This document shows positions 1 through 7,026 of a stretch of 17,560 bases of DNA, piece after piece (the stretch's first letter is position 1; each line of letters starts with the position of its first letter). This DNA comes from UBA8437 sp963694825 (GTDB lineage Bacteria > Planctomycetota > Planctomycetia > Planctomycetales > Planctomycetaceae): positions 1 to 17,560 of the forward strand of contig CAVOEV010000085.1 of the NCBI GenBank assembly GCA_963694825.1, given 5' to 3'. The notes under the pieces are model-generated. The model was not told where the DNA came from, made no database searches, and was given only the letters and a program-made list of their open reading frames with translations. The translations under genes were made by a program, and so were the position numbers.

Positions 1-249
1 GTCGATGCCTCGATCGGCACAATCGTCACCCAGGTCGTGCAGCAGGTGTCCGACATCGTGCAGCAACGCGGCAATAATTTCGGGGCTTGGCCGATTCTGT
101 TGCTCGGCCAGTTGGGCGGCTTGGAGTGCGTGTTGGAGTTGAGTCACCTGTTCACCGCCGTAGAGTTCGCCACCTTGTGTGTTGAAGAGTTCCTGGAGTT
201 GGTTGACGAGCAACTCGAGTCGATTGGGCGTGTTGTGTTCGGAGTTCAC
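1..249 (-). CDS. PhnZ-like HD-domain phosphonate-cleaving oxygenase, partial (C-terminus off left edge)
   Basis: This is the N-terminal 83 residues of an HD-domain protein resembling the 'phosphonate degradation associated HDIG domain' family, whose characterised member PhnZ is a mixed-valence di-iron oxygenase that oxidatively cleaves 1-hydroxy-2-aminoethylphosphonate. Visible motifs are L-Y-G-G-E-Q-V-T-Q-L-Q-H-A-L-Q (residues 29-43) and A-L-L-H-D-V-G-H-L-L-H (61-71). Tyr30/Glu33 have the spacing of the PhnZ gating pair, His40 matches the first iron ligand, and His64-Asp65 is the HD pair; from memory of PhnZ (Tyr24, Glu27, His34, His58, Asp59) the offset is a constant six residues. The start is GTG at 249, overlapping the TGA of the upstream transporter as GTGA, so translation is probably coupled. 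The distal iron ligands lie outside the window, so the exact substrate cannot be judged. Confidence 0.82.
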   Translation of the reverse strand, partial: MNSEHNTPNRLELLVNQLQELFNTQGGELYGGEQVTQLQHALQAAQLAEQQNRPSPEIIAALLHDVGHLLHDLGDDCADRGID

Positions 250-1670
250 AGGGTGGGATCCGTTGGGTTATTGGGAGCGGTTGTGGCGGCCAGGTTGAGT
301 TGGCGTTCATTGAGTCGCCAATAGGCAAAGGCGGCAACGAGGGCGAGGACGGCGACAGCTGCGAGAGCCAGGAAAGCGGTGCTCCATCCGAATTGTTGTG
401 CGAGGACTCCGATGGTGTAGCCCGAGAGTATGGCGCCCATGTAGCCGGCGGCATCGCTGATTCCCGAGACCGTGCCACTGGCCTGTTTGCCTCCGATGTC
501 GAGTGCCATGACGCCGGAGAGGTAGCTGTAGGGGCCCAACAGGAAGAACGAGACGAGGGACAATAGCAGGATGGCTGCGAGTGGGCGGCCGTTGAGATCG
601 ACGGTGCCCAGCAGGGTGAGTGCCCCGATGAGTCCGCAGATCGAAGGGACCATGATCCGGCCGTGTCGGCCCTGAAGTCGATCCGAGAGTAGCCCTGCCA
701 GCAGGGCGGAGATAGCTCCGACGAGCGGAAAGCAGAGACTGGCGGCGGCGGCTTGTCCGGGGGAGAGGTGTGCTTCTTCGCTGAGGAACGTGGGTGTCCA
801 GAAGTTGAAGGTTTCGCGGATCAGGGTCAGCCCGAAGTTGGTCAGGCAGACGGTCCAGAACAGTGGGCTGCGGCCGAGTGGTCCGAGGGTTTCCTTGAGC
901 GGAACACGGGAGGCTTGCTGGCCGTCCTCGCCATAGAGATTTTCGGTATTGGCCCTCGGCTCGACAGCGCCGACATGCGACGGGTCGGCCTTAAGCACTC
1001 GGATCAGGGCCAGCCCGATCAACAGTGCCGTACCGGCTGCAACCCAGAACACGGCACGCCAGTTGTTGAAAAACGCGAAGCCGGGCTGCGTTTCACCAAT
1101 CCAGATCACTCCGCCCAGGTACGCTCGCGAAAGTGCATCCCCGACCAGGAAACTGCACGACAGGAACGCCATGACGGTGGCATGTCTGGAGACGGGGAAC
1201 CAGCGGGATGCGATATTGACCAGGGCCACCCAGCCGGTGGACTGGAACAGCCGATTGGCGGCCCAGATGGTCACGAACAGGCCAATGCCCGCGAGTGCCC
1301 AGAAGCTGCCCGACAGTGCAAACGCGACCGTGCAGGCGACCGACGCGAACAGTCCACCCAGGAATAGTCCACGGCCACCGAAGCGATCGGCAAGCAGGCC
1401 GTTGACGACTTTGCCCAGAGCGTAGGTGGCGACGCCGGCCGACGCGATCAGTCCCATGCCTTCCTTGGTCAGGCCCCGATCGGCGTACTCGGCCAACAGT
1501 AGTGGAGTGGCGACCGAGAGGTTCGAGCGGCAGATGTAGTAGGCGGCGTAGCCGGTGAACAGCGATCCAGCCGTGGCCCACTGCCAGCGTTTCAAGGTAC
1601 GGGCCGTGCTTGGGGTTCCGGTGGCGGTCGGCGAGTGAGGTGTCGAGGAGTTCAGGCTGTGGGATTCCAT
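246..1670 (-). CDS. OPA-family MFS antiporter (GlpT/UhpT-like), probable phosphonate or organophosphate importer
   Basis: This 474-residue protein has the twelve-helix pattern of the major facilitator superfamily and belongs with the organophosphate:phosphate antiporters. After a polar 28-residue N-terminus, G-Y-A-A-Y-Y-I-C-R-S-N-L-S-V-A (residues 40-54) matches GlpT helix 1, with Arg48 at the GlpT Arg45 position. L-I-R-E-T-F-N-F-W-T-P-T-F (283-295) matches helix 7, with Arg285 at the GlpT Arg269 position, so both phosphate-binding arginines are present. An A-D-R-F-G-G-R loop follows helix 2. The ATG at 1670 was chosen; an in-frame TTG at 1685 would add five residues and neither has a strong ribosome site. 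The stop overlaps the GTG of the PhnZ-like gene, which suggests that the cargo is a phosphonate such as 2-aminoethylphosphonate or its hydroxy derivative. The family is clear; the substrate is inferred. Confidence 0.85.
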   Translation of the reverse strand: MESHSLNSSTPHSPTATGTPSTARTLKRWQWATAGSLFTGYAAYYICRSNLSVATPLLLAEYADRGLTKEGMGLIASAGVATYALGKVVNGLLADRFGGRGLFLGGLFASVACTVAFALSGSFWALAGIGLFVTIWAANRLFQSTGWVALVNIASRWFPVSRHATVMAFLSCSFLVGDALSRAYLGGVIWIGETQPGFAFFNNWRAVFWVAAGTALLIGLALIRVLKADPSHVGAVEPRANTENLYGEDGQQASRVPLKETLGPLGRSPLFWTVCLTNFGLTLIRETFNFWTPTFLSEEAHLSPGQAAAASLCFPLVGAISALLAGLLSDRLQGRHGRIMVPSICGLIGALTLLGTVDLNGRPLAAILLLSLVSFFLLGPYSYLSGVMALDIGGKQASGTVSGISDAAGYMGAILSGYTIGVLAQQFGWSTAFLALAAVAVLALVAAFAYWRLNERQLNLAATTAPNNPTDPTL

Positions 1671-1829
1671 CAAGCACGAGGGCAAGGGGAAATGTGCCGA
1701 ACGCGCGACGTGCTGGTCCGGTCACGGTATCCTAGTGCAACGGAAGTGAGGATGAGAGTTCGGGGCGGAGATGGGTGAGCTTGGGAGTTTTCTGATGCAG
1801 GCGGTTCGGCGACGGATGGGCGGTGTCGG
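1671..1829. promoter_or_regulatory. divergent intergenic region between transporter and MBL-fold gene
   Basis: This 159-bp spacer separates the starts of two divergent genes and must hold the promoters of both. I see no convincing -35/-10 pair, inverted-repeat operator or riboswitch. A TAGGAT hexamer on the minus strand (about 1729-1734) could be a -10 box but lacks a good partner at -35. Confidence 0.4.
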
Positions 1830-2690
1830 TTGAGTGGTGTCGAAGCCATCGTGCTGGGGACGGCACAGGACGGAGGCGTTCCGCAGTCGGGGTGTGGCTG
1901 CGCGGCCTGTCGGGCCTCTCGAGACGAACCAGCTCGAACCAGGCGACCCAGTTGCCTGGGTCTTCTGGATCGTGGCAGTGGGTCGTGTTGGATGATCGAT
2001 GCCACCTGGCAGTTTGCCTCACAACTCGATTCGCTCGATCGAGCGGGAAACCGCGACGATGCCGGCGCTCCGGATGGCATTCTGCTGACTCATGCCCACA
2101 CCGGACACTACACCGGCCTGGTGCACCTGGGGCGGGAAATGATGGCGAGCCACGAGTTGCCGGTTTGGGTGATGCCAAGGATGGCCGAGTTCTTGTCGAG
2201 CAACCAGCCATGGGCTTCCTTGGTGGACGAGCGCAACATCGTCCTGCGGGAACTGACGGTGGATCGGCCGGTGTGCCTGGGGGAGCGGTTGTCGGTGCGT
2301 GTGGTGCCGGTTGCCCATCGTGACGAACTGTCGGAAACCGTTGCTTTTGAAATCACTGGTCCCAATCGACAGGCGCTCTGGCTGCCCGACATCGATGCCT
2401 GGGGCGAACGGCTCGAGGAATTGGTCAGCGATGTTGACGTGGCCTGGCTGGACGGCACGTTTTACGACGATACGGAATTGCCCGGCCGAGACATCCGGCA
2501 GGTGCCTCATCCGCGTGTTGCTCGGCATCTCGAGGAATACTCCAGACTGGCCACCGAGGCGGATGTCGATGTGCGGTTGGTGCATCTCAATCACACCAAC
2601 CCGCTGTGCGATGCCCTGTCTCGCGAATCCCAGGAGGTCGAGGCGGCCGGGGTCGGGATCGCTCGCGAGGGCGAACGTGTCGAGTTGTGA
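1830..2690 (+). CDS. PqqB/PhnP-like metallo-beta-lactamase-fold hydrolase
   Basis: This 286-residue protein opens with V-L-G-T-A-Q-D-G-G-V-P-Q (residues 8-19) followed by C22-x-C24-x-x-C27, the N-terminal structural-zinc motif shared by PqqB-like proteins and the cyclic phosphodiesterase PhnP. The active-site segment is T-H-A-H-T-G-H-Y-T-G-L (87-97). His88, His90 and His93 are kept, but Gly92 replaces the Asp of the usual HxHxDH, so the second metal site may be weakened. Later candidate ligands are His in V-P-V-A-H-R-D-E, Asp in W-L-P-D-I-D and His in H-L-N-H-T-N near the C-terminus. The start is TTG at 1830, chosen because the conserved first strand begins only four codons later. No pqqA, pqqC, pqqD or pqqE genes are nearby, so a PQQ role is doubtful. 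Divergence from a phosphonate pair makes a phosphoester substrate possible but unproven. Confidence 0.8.
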   Translation: MSGVEAIVLGTAQDGGVPQSGCGCAACRASRDEPARTRRPSCLGLLDRGSGSCWMIDATWQFASQLDSLDRAGNRDDAGAPDGILLTHAHTGHYTGLVHLGREMMASHELPVWVMPRMAEFLSSNQPWASLVDERNIVLRELTVDRPVCLGERLSVRVVPVAHRDELSETVAFEITGPNRQALWLPDIDAWGERLEELVSDVDVAWLDGTFYDDTELPGRDIRQVPHPRVARHLEEYSRLATEADVDVRLVHLNHTNPLCDALSRESQEVEAAGVGIAREGERVEL

Positions 2691-3953
2691 CTACCGAGTC
2701 GGCAGTGCCCAGCGAATCGCTTCGATACGTGTTTTGCCGGCCTTGTTGCGGTAGCTGTAGACCGATACGAGCGATCCGTCGGCATTTTGCACTGTATTGC
2801 CGAAACCGCCACCACTGGAGCCGGTGTTGGTGTCGCTGATGACCATGCGATCGTGCGTGAAGTCCCAGGTCTTGCCGTCGTTCGAGTTGAGGATGGCGCG
2901 AAGACCCAGGCCGTGGCCGTCAGTCGAGTTGCTGCGGACGGTGAAGGTCAGCAGGATTCGTCCGTCGTTGAGGGTCAGAAACCGGGGGTACATTTCACCG
3001 TAGGTGCCGAAGGTTCCGAACCTGTTGTGGCGGTGAAAGCTGTGGCCATTGTCGTTGGATTCCCAGAGCATCATCCGGTCGCCCTGGTCGCCACTCTCCT
3101 TTTTCAGGTCTTCGGGCGTACCCGGGATGTGCCAATGTGGGCCAGTGCGGTCGACCCGCACCGGATGCAGGATCTTGCCGGTGCGAGTCCGGAAGGTGAC
3201 GGTCTGCGAAAAGAAACCGTCGACATCGATCCAGCCCTTCGTGTCGGGTTTCAGCGAACGGTCCCAGCTCTTGCCTCCATCGGCCGACCTCCAGATCCGT
3301 ACGACTCGGGGTGCGTCCTTCTTCCCGTGCTGCATGCTGACTCCGATGCAGGCCAGCATCTGGCCGGGTCGTTTCGGGTCGGGGACTTCAAACCCCGTCC
3401 AGTCGGCGGCCGTGGCCGCCTTGTTGGGAAAGCCGTCGGGACCAATACGGATCTCCGACCAGGTGGTTCCTTCGTCCGTCGAGTGAAAGATCTTGCTGTG
3501 AGTGTGTTTGGAGGGGTTGAAGACGTCGCGAGCCAACCAGTGACAGGTCATCAACAGCGAACCGTCCGAAAACGTGGTCAGTCCGAATTCTCGGCCCTGG
3601 AGATCCAGGCGTTCTTCTCGAGGCCCCCACGTCTTGCCTCCGTCCTTGGATCGCCAGAACAGAGCCCGTTCGGCGTATCCGTTGACGCCAGAAATTGGGC
3701 CGAAACAGAAGGCGACGGTTAACAGGTCGCCGCTCTTGAGACGGGTCACAAACGGCTTGTAGTCGTTGGGGATACCCAGTGGAGTGCGGACGGCGGACAA
3801 TCCCTTGGCTGGCAAGGAGCGGGGCCCTAGAAGCGTGATACCCAGACGGGTGCTGGGCTCTGCGGCCGAGGCAACGGGCGTAGCTGCGAACAGCCCAACG
3901 CTCAGGATGATGACAGCAAACCGGCAGGTGCGGACGTTCGGGAGATGCGGCAT
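2691..3953 (-). CDS. secreted BNR/Asp-box repeat protein, sialidase-like
   Basis: This 420-residue protein has a Sec signal peptide (hydrophobic residues 12-29, cleavage likely after A-S-A near 30). It carries five Asp-box (BNR) motifs of the S-x-D-x-G-x-x-W type: residues 102-109, 158-165, 223-230, 299-306 (ending S-F) and a shortened one at 357-363. Evenly spaced Asp boxes mark a six-bladed sialidase-like beta-propeller acting outside the cytoplasm. I cannot identify the arginine triad and catalytic Tyr/Glu pair of GH33, so sialidase activity is not shown; 'exo-alpha-sialidase family' is the usual automatic name. The ATG at 3953 was chosen because it leads directly into the signal peptide; a longer reading to 4157 would overlap the upstream TIM-barrel gene. 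The TAG abuts the stop of the convergent MBL gene with no base between. Confidence 0.85.
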   Translation of the reverse strand: MPHLPNVRTCRFAVIILSVGLFAATPVASAAEPSTRLGITLLGPRSLPAKGLSAVRTPLGIPNDYKPFVTRLKSGDLLTVAFCFGPISGVNGYAERALFWRSKDGGKTWGPREERLDLQGREFGLTTFSDGSLLMTCHWLARDVFNPSKHTHSKIFHSTDEGTTWSEIRIGPDGFPNKAATAADWTGFEVPDPKRPGQMLACIGVSMQHGKKDAPRVVRIWRSADGGKSWDRSLKPDTKGWIDVDGFFSQTVTFRTRTGKILHPVRVDRTGPHWHIPGTPEDLKKESGDQGDRMMLWESNDNGHSFHRHNRFGTFGTYGEMYPRFLTLNDGRILLTFTVRSNSTDGHGLGLRAILNSNDGKTWDFTHDRMVISDTNTGSSGGGFGNTVQNADGSLVSVYSYRNKAGKTRIEAIRWALPTR

Positions 3954-4014
3954 CGTGTGGTTCCGGTGGCAAGCACGAGTGGAGATCTGAAACGGCAATG
4001 ATACATCAAGCCGT

Positions 4015-4944
4015 TCACTCGGGTCGTGGGACTTCGGCCACGGTGAAGGACTTGGCGAGGTGCTGGTAGCAGGTCTTGGCGGCCTGGACCGGGTCGTAAC
4101 CGGCCTGAGACCAGACCTGGCCGCTGATTTCCACGCAGATGTCGCCACGGTAGCCACCGGAATGAAACATGCGGATCAGCTTGGCGTAGTCGATCCGTCC
4201 GCCGCGTCCGGGCAGGACGAATCGCAGTCGTTTGTCGCGACGGACCACGTCCTTGACGGCGATGTGTCCGACAATCGGCAACGCGGTCTTGATGGTGTCC
4301 TCGAGCGGCATGTCGCGAAAGTCGTAGTGCGAGTAGTCGTAACACATTTTCAGTCGGCGGGGTTTCCCGAGTCGTGCGATCAATTCGACCGCCTCATCGG
4401 GTCGGCTGAACGCTCCGCCGCGATGCGGTTTGACGGCAATCACCAGGTCATGGGTGTTGGCTGTTTGGATCCAGTTGGTGATCTCGTCAGCGTACCCGTC
4501 TCGCTTATTCTCCCATTGCCCGCCACCTCCGATGGTCGTTTGCAGCAGCGGCGGGTTGTTGGGAGCGAGGTCGTGAGCCAAGCCGGCGGCCTGCTTGATG
4601 CGTTCAAGTCGTTGTCGCGTGTTGCGGTTCGTCTCGTCAATGTGCAGGTGCTCCATCAGGCTGGTGATTCGCAGCCCCTTGTCGGCCAGGCGTTTTCGGA
4701 TCTCGCGTCGTCGCGTCGTGCCGAGCGTGACGGGATTGGCATCCCAGTTGGGCCAGATCGTCAGTTCGATCGAATCGAAACCGGTGGCCGCGAGCATGTC
4801 GATGGCTTGTTCGGTCTTTAGCGACTTGGAGCCGTAGGTGCTGAATCCGAGAGTGAGAGTGCCAGGGCGAGGTGCGGCGGCGAGTGGAGTGGCTGCAGCG
4901 AGCCCGGCTCCGAGTCCGACTTGCAGGAAACGGCGTCTGTGCAT
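4015..4944 (-). CDS. Tat-exported sugar phosphate isomerase/epimerase-like TIM-barrel protein
   Basis: This 309-residue protein begins with a twin-arginine signal: R-R-R-F-L-Q-V-G at residues 3-10, then a hydrophobic Ala/Gly/Leu stretch and an L-A-A-A-P cleavage region. Such a signal usually exports folded, cofactor- or metal-loaded enzymes. The rest is a xylose-isomerase-like (AP endonuclease 2) TIM barrel: F-D-S-I-E-L on an early strand, V-K-P-H-R-G-G-A-F, C-Y-D-Y-S-H-Y-D, G-H-I-A-V-K-D, L-P-G-R-G-G-R-I-D-Y and V-E-I-S-G near the end. These supply the Glu/Asp/His residues that normally bind a divalent metal. Likely substrates are sugars or keto-sugars, but none can be named. The ATG at 4944 was preferred over an in-frame GTG at 4986 because the Tat motif follows it. 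It lies 51 bp downstream of the thioredoxin-like gene and 61 bp upstream of the BNR gene, so one transcript is likely. Confidence 0.87.
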   Translation of the reverse strand: MHRRRFLQVGLGAGLAAATPLAAAPRPGTLTLGFSTYGSKSLKTEQAIDMLAATGFDSIELTIWPNWDANPVTLGTTRRREIRKRLADKGLRITSLMEHLHIDETNRNTRQRLERIKQAAGLAHDLAPNNPPLLQTTIGGGGQWENKRDGYADEITNWIQTANTHDLVIAVKPHRGGAFSRPDEAVELIARLGKPRRLKMCYDYSHYDFRDMPLEDTIKTALPIVGHIAVKDVVRRDKRLRFVLPGRGGRIDYAKLIRMFHSGGYRGDICVEISGQVWSQAGYDPVQAAKTCYQHLAKSFTVAEVPRPE

Positions 4945-4995
4945 GGGATTGATTTTCCGGTCTGTTCGGGTTGGACTCGTCGGCACTCGAGTTAC

Positions 4996-6162
4996 CTACC
5001 TGAGTCGTGATTCGAAAACGGCTTCCAGTGGTATGTGGCGAGTGGTTTGCCGGGGCCGGTCCAGTCGCGGGTAGGTGCCCCGAAAGACGCCTCGGACTGT
5101 CTGCACCTTGGCCGACTGCTTTCCGTAGGTGATGACCAGATCGAGGTCGCCTTCGAAGGCGAATTCGTCGCCGCCAGAATCGACCAGGCGAACACGACCC
5201 GATGCCACAGCGTAACGAGACTTGTCGTCCGGGGTGGCTCGGGTCAGCGTCAGTCGGCCCGAAACGCTGGTGATCGTGAACGGATGCTTGGTGACCGGAT
5301 CGACGCGTTCCATGACTCCAGGCGGGTAGACCTGCTTGAGCCATTTGCCGAGTGACGAAGCGTCGACGGTTCGAGGTCTCTCGGGCCACGCCAGGGGTGT
5401 CCAGTCTTCGGAGGCCAGCTCGACGAATTCGACGACCGGAAGTCGATAGGCCGGCATGCGGCGATCGTCAAGTCGGACGAAGACTCGCATGCCCCCCTGC
5501 CCCGGTCGGGCGTCGGGGAGTTTCAGCGAGACGGAGTTGATGTGTGATGAGGAGCCAGGTTTGAGTCGCAGTCGGGCGATGCCCTGCCGGAGTTGCTCGA
5601 GTGTGTTGGTGACTATGCTGCCGGGTCGTCCGTACCGAGCCGAACCGACGGCGTCGAACCAGTGGACGAGTTTTCCGTTGGAGTCGAGCAGCACGAAATC
5701 GACATTGCTTTGTCGCGTGGATCGTTGGTCCCGGCCGGGCTGGAACTTCTTCGACCAGACCTCACGCACGATTTCGGGGATGTCTCGATCGTTTCGGTGT
5801 CCGAACCAGTGAGTGAGAACGAAGGGTCGGAGTGCCGTCACGACGCGAGGGTCGCTCAATGAGGTCCCACGGACCTGCGTTGCGGTCGCTCAACAGTGGC
5901 CCGAGGCAATGTCGCCGTACTTGGAGTGGATGATCATCAGGCAGATGGGGCGCCGCTGGGCGATCGCCTGTTTGCGGGCCTGGTCGATCGAGCTGGACCA
6001 GTCGAGTTGGTAGACGGCCAGGTCGCGGGCGGGCGGACGCAACACGTGGTACCACGTCAAGACCCGCTCAACGGCCAGTTCCTGGGCCTGCAGTGACCCG
6101 GTTGTGCCGAGCGTCAGGCCAAAAGCCAGGCCAAGTGCCGGGAACAGCTTCTTCAACCGCAT
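4996..6162 (-). CDS. secreted thioredoxin-like protein with in-frame TGA (candidate selenoprotein, or nonsense-broken gene)
   Basis: Reading from ATG 6162, a consensus ribosome site (AGGAG, 8 nt upstream) leads to a signal peptide (residues 1-26, ending S-L-Q-A-Q) and a thioredoxin-like opening: W-S-S-S-I-D-Q-A helix, R-R-P-I-C-L-M-I-I-H strand, then A-S-G-H-C. Codon 91, right after Cys90, is TGA (5890-5892). The same frame then continues without another stop to 4996: A-T-A-T-Q-V-R-G-T-S-L-S-D-P-R-V-V, where a thioredoxin_7-type domain normally has its post-motif helix, then F-V-L-T-H-W-F and a C-terminal region of about 250 residues with V-D-F-V-L-L-D and L-V-H-W-F-D-A. The full product would be 388 residues. 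The parts would otherwise be read as two genes, 5890-6162 and 4996-5859 (TTG start with no visible ribosome site), which is less likely. Whether the TGA encodes selenocysteine, is a nonsense mutation or is a base error is open. Confidence 0.75.
5862..5876 (-). other. SECIS-like hairpin just downstream of the in-frame TGA
   Basis: In the minus-strand mRNA, AGGTCC and GGACCT form a perfect 6-bp stem closed by a GUG loop. The stem starts 13 nt after the TGA at 5890-5892, and the loop starts after 19 nt. Bacterial SECIS elements are described as hairpins with the apical loop roughly 16-37 nt after the UGA, a small loop and a G among its first bases, which this meets. No convincing lower stem reaching the TGA was found, and a stem this short can arise by chance, so the call is tentative. 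Confidence 0.3.
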
Positions 6163-6170
6163 GATGCGAG

Positions 6171-6176
6171 TCTCCT
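6171..6176 (-). promoter_or_regulatory. ribosome binding site of the thioredoxin-like gene
   Basis: The minus strand reads AGGAGA followed by eight bases and the ATG at 6162. It fixes the start just before the signal peptide and shows that the short reading frame ending at the TGA is a properly initiated gene. Confidence 0.7.
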
Positions 6177-6182
6177 GTAACA

Positions 6183-6221
6183 GTTGGCGGTGTTGCGGCG
6201 ATCGGCGATCGCCTTGCCAAC
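6183..6221 (-). other. nested hairpin in the leader of the thioredoxin-like gene
   Basis: An inner perfect 7-bp stem (6197-6203 with 6207-6213, 3-nt loop) sits inside an outer 6-bp stem (6183-6188 with 6216-6221), separated by unpaired bases. It lies between the stop of the four-TM gene and the ribosome site of the thioredoxin-like gene. No T-run follows on the minus strand, so it is not a standard intrinsic terminator; it could be a leader structure or an attenuating or RNA-stabilising element. Confidence 0.45.
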
Positions 6222-6307
6222 AGGGACTACGTCGAAGACGTTGAGACCTTTCAGAGAATCCTGTTGCGGGTTGGCTGAGACGGGAACCGGGTCACGGATC
6301 AAGCCGT

Positions 6308-6886
6308 TCAGCCCATCGGGTTCGCGTAGGGGTTGTCGTCGGGGATGTCTAACATGTCGGAGCCTGCCGTCCCGATACCAAAGGCGGATTTGACATTGGG
6401 GCGGAACATGAAGAACGCCAGCAGGAATGGGTAGATGAGTCCGAGACAGCCACCGACGGCACCGCCAAAGATGGCGGCGAACATTTGCGTCTGAGCCTGC
6501 GGATCGTTGCCTTGTTCGGCCAACGCCACGGCCGGTTGGATGACGAAGATGTACGAAACGACAACGCCGACAATCTGCATCACGATCGAATAGGCGGCAT
6601 AACCCAGGCTCAGCGAGCGACCCCACGACTTCAGTTTCAGCAGCCCAACCCCGGCGATGGCGAGTACGATTGATGCCAAGGCACCCAAGCCGATACTGGC
6701 GTAGGTGAACGCCTGATATCCAGGCTCTTGGAGAGCCTCCAGTTGCAGGTTGGGCGGTCCTTCACCTTCGGGGAGGTTGGACGCGACGGCGAGACCGAAG
6801 ACTCCCAACCCGACGCCGCACAACCCGAGTACGGCGAAGACGAGGTTGAGGATGCCGAACACCGTGACCGACGTGGGGCGTTGCAT
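6308..6886 (-). CDS. four-TM membrane protein of unknown function with N-P-Y-A-N-P tail
   Basis: This 192-residue protein has about four hydrophobic helices: roughly residues 7-30 (V-F-G-I-L-N-L-V-F), 60-80, 88-115 and 130-155. An acidic, Pro-containing loop (N-L-P-E-G-E-G-P-P-N) follows the first helix, and a soluble tail ends D-D-N-P-Y-A-N-P-M-G. Tails with an N-P-Y-A-x-P pattern are, in my memory, frequent on small planctomycete membrane proteins, but no function is assigned. The ATG at 6886 is set by a GGAG eight bases upstream; a longer reading to 6961 lacks such a site. It precedes the thioredoxin-like gene by 145 bp and may share its transcript. Confidence 0.75.
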   Translation of the reverse strand: MQRPTSVTVFGILNLVFAVLGLCGVGLGVFGLAVASNLPEGEGPPNLQLEALQEPGYQAFTYASIGLGALASIVLAIAGVGLLKLKSWGRSLSLGYAAYSIVMQIVGVVVSYIFVIQPAVALAEQGNDPQAQTQMFAAIFGGAVGGCLGLIYPFLLAFFMFRPNVKSAFGIGTAGSDMLDIPDDNPYANPMG

Positions 6887-7026
6887 CGTATAGACTCCAG
6901 CGTGATTTGTACGAGGATTGCCGAGCGGTTGGACTCTAGCAAGCTGAAATAGACTGAGCAATCAGGAGATTGGGTTTAGGACGGGCCGGTTATCCCGTTG
7001 ACGGACGTCACGGTTGTCCCGGTCGG

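Noticed and set aside
1830..2690. Calling the MBL-fold protein a PQQ biosynthesis enzyme
   Set aside because: No other pqq gene is in the window, and the HxHxGH motif is different from the one I recall in true PqqB; the broader family name is safer.
2787..3722. 311-codon plus-strand frame opposite the BNR gene
   Set aside because: Five Asp boxes and a signal peptide on the minus strand identify the real gene; this is its shadow.
5857..5893. 10-bp direct repeat TTGAGCGACC, copies 34 bp apart, around the in-frame TGA
   Set aside because: Chance alone predicts about one such close 10-bp repeat in a window of this size. Removing one copy does not restore a better frame, so a duplication origin for the TGA is not supported.
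6985..7026. Short inverted repeats downstream of the sulfatase stop as a terminator
   Set aside because: Stems are only about 5 bp and no T-run follows on either strand, so no intrinsic terminator can be claimed.
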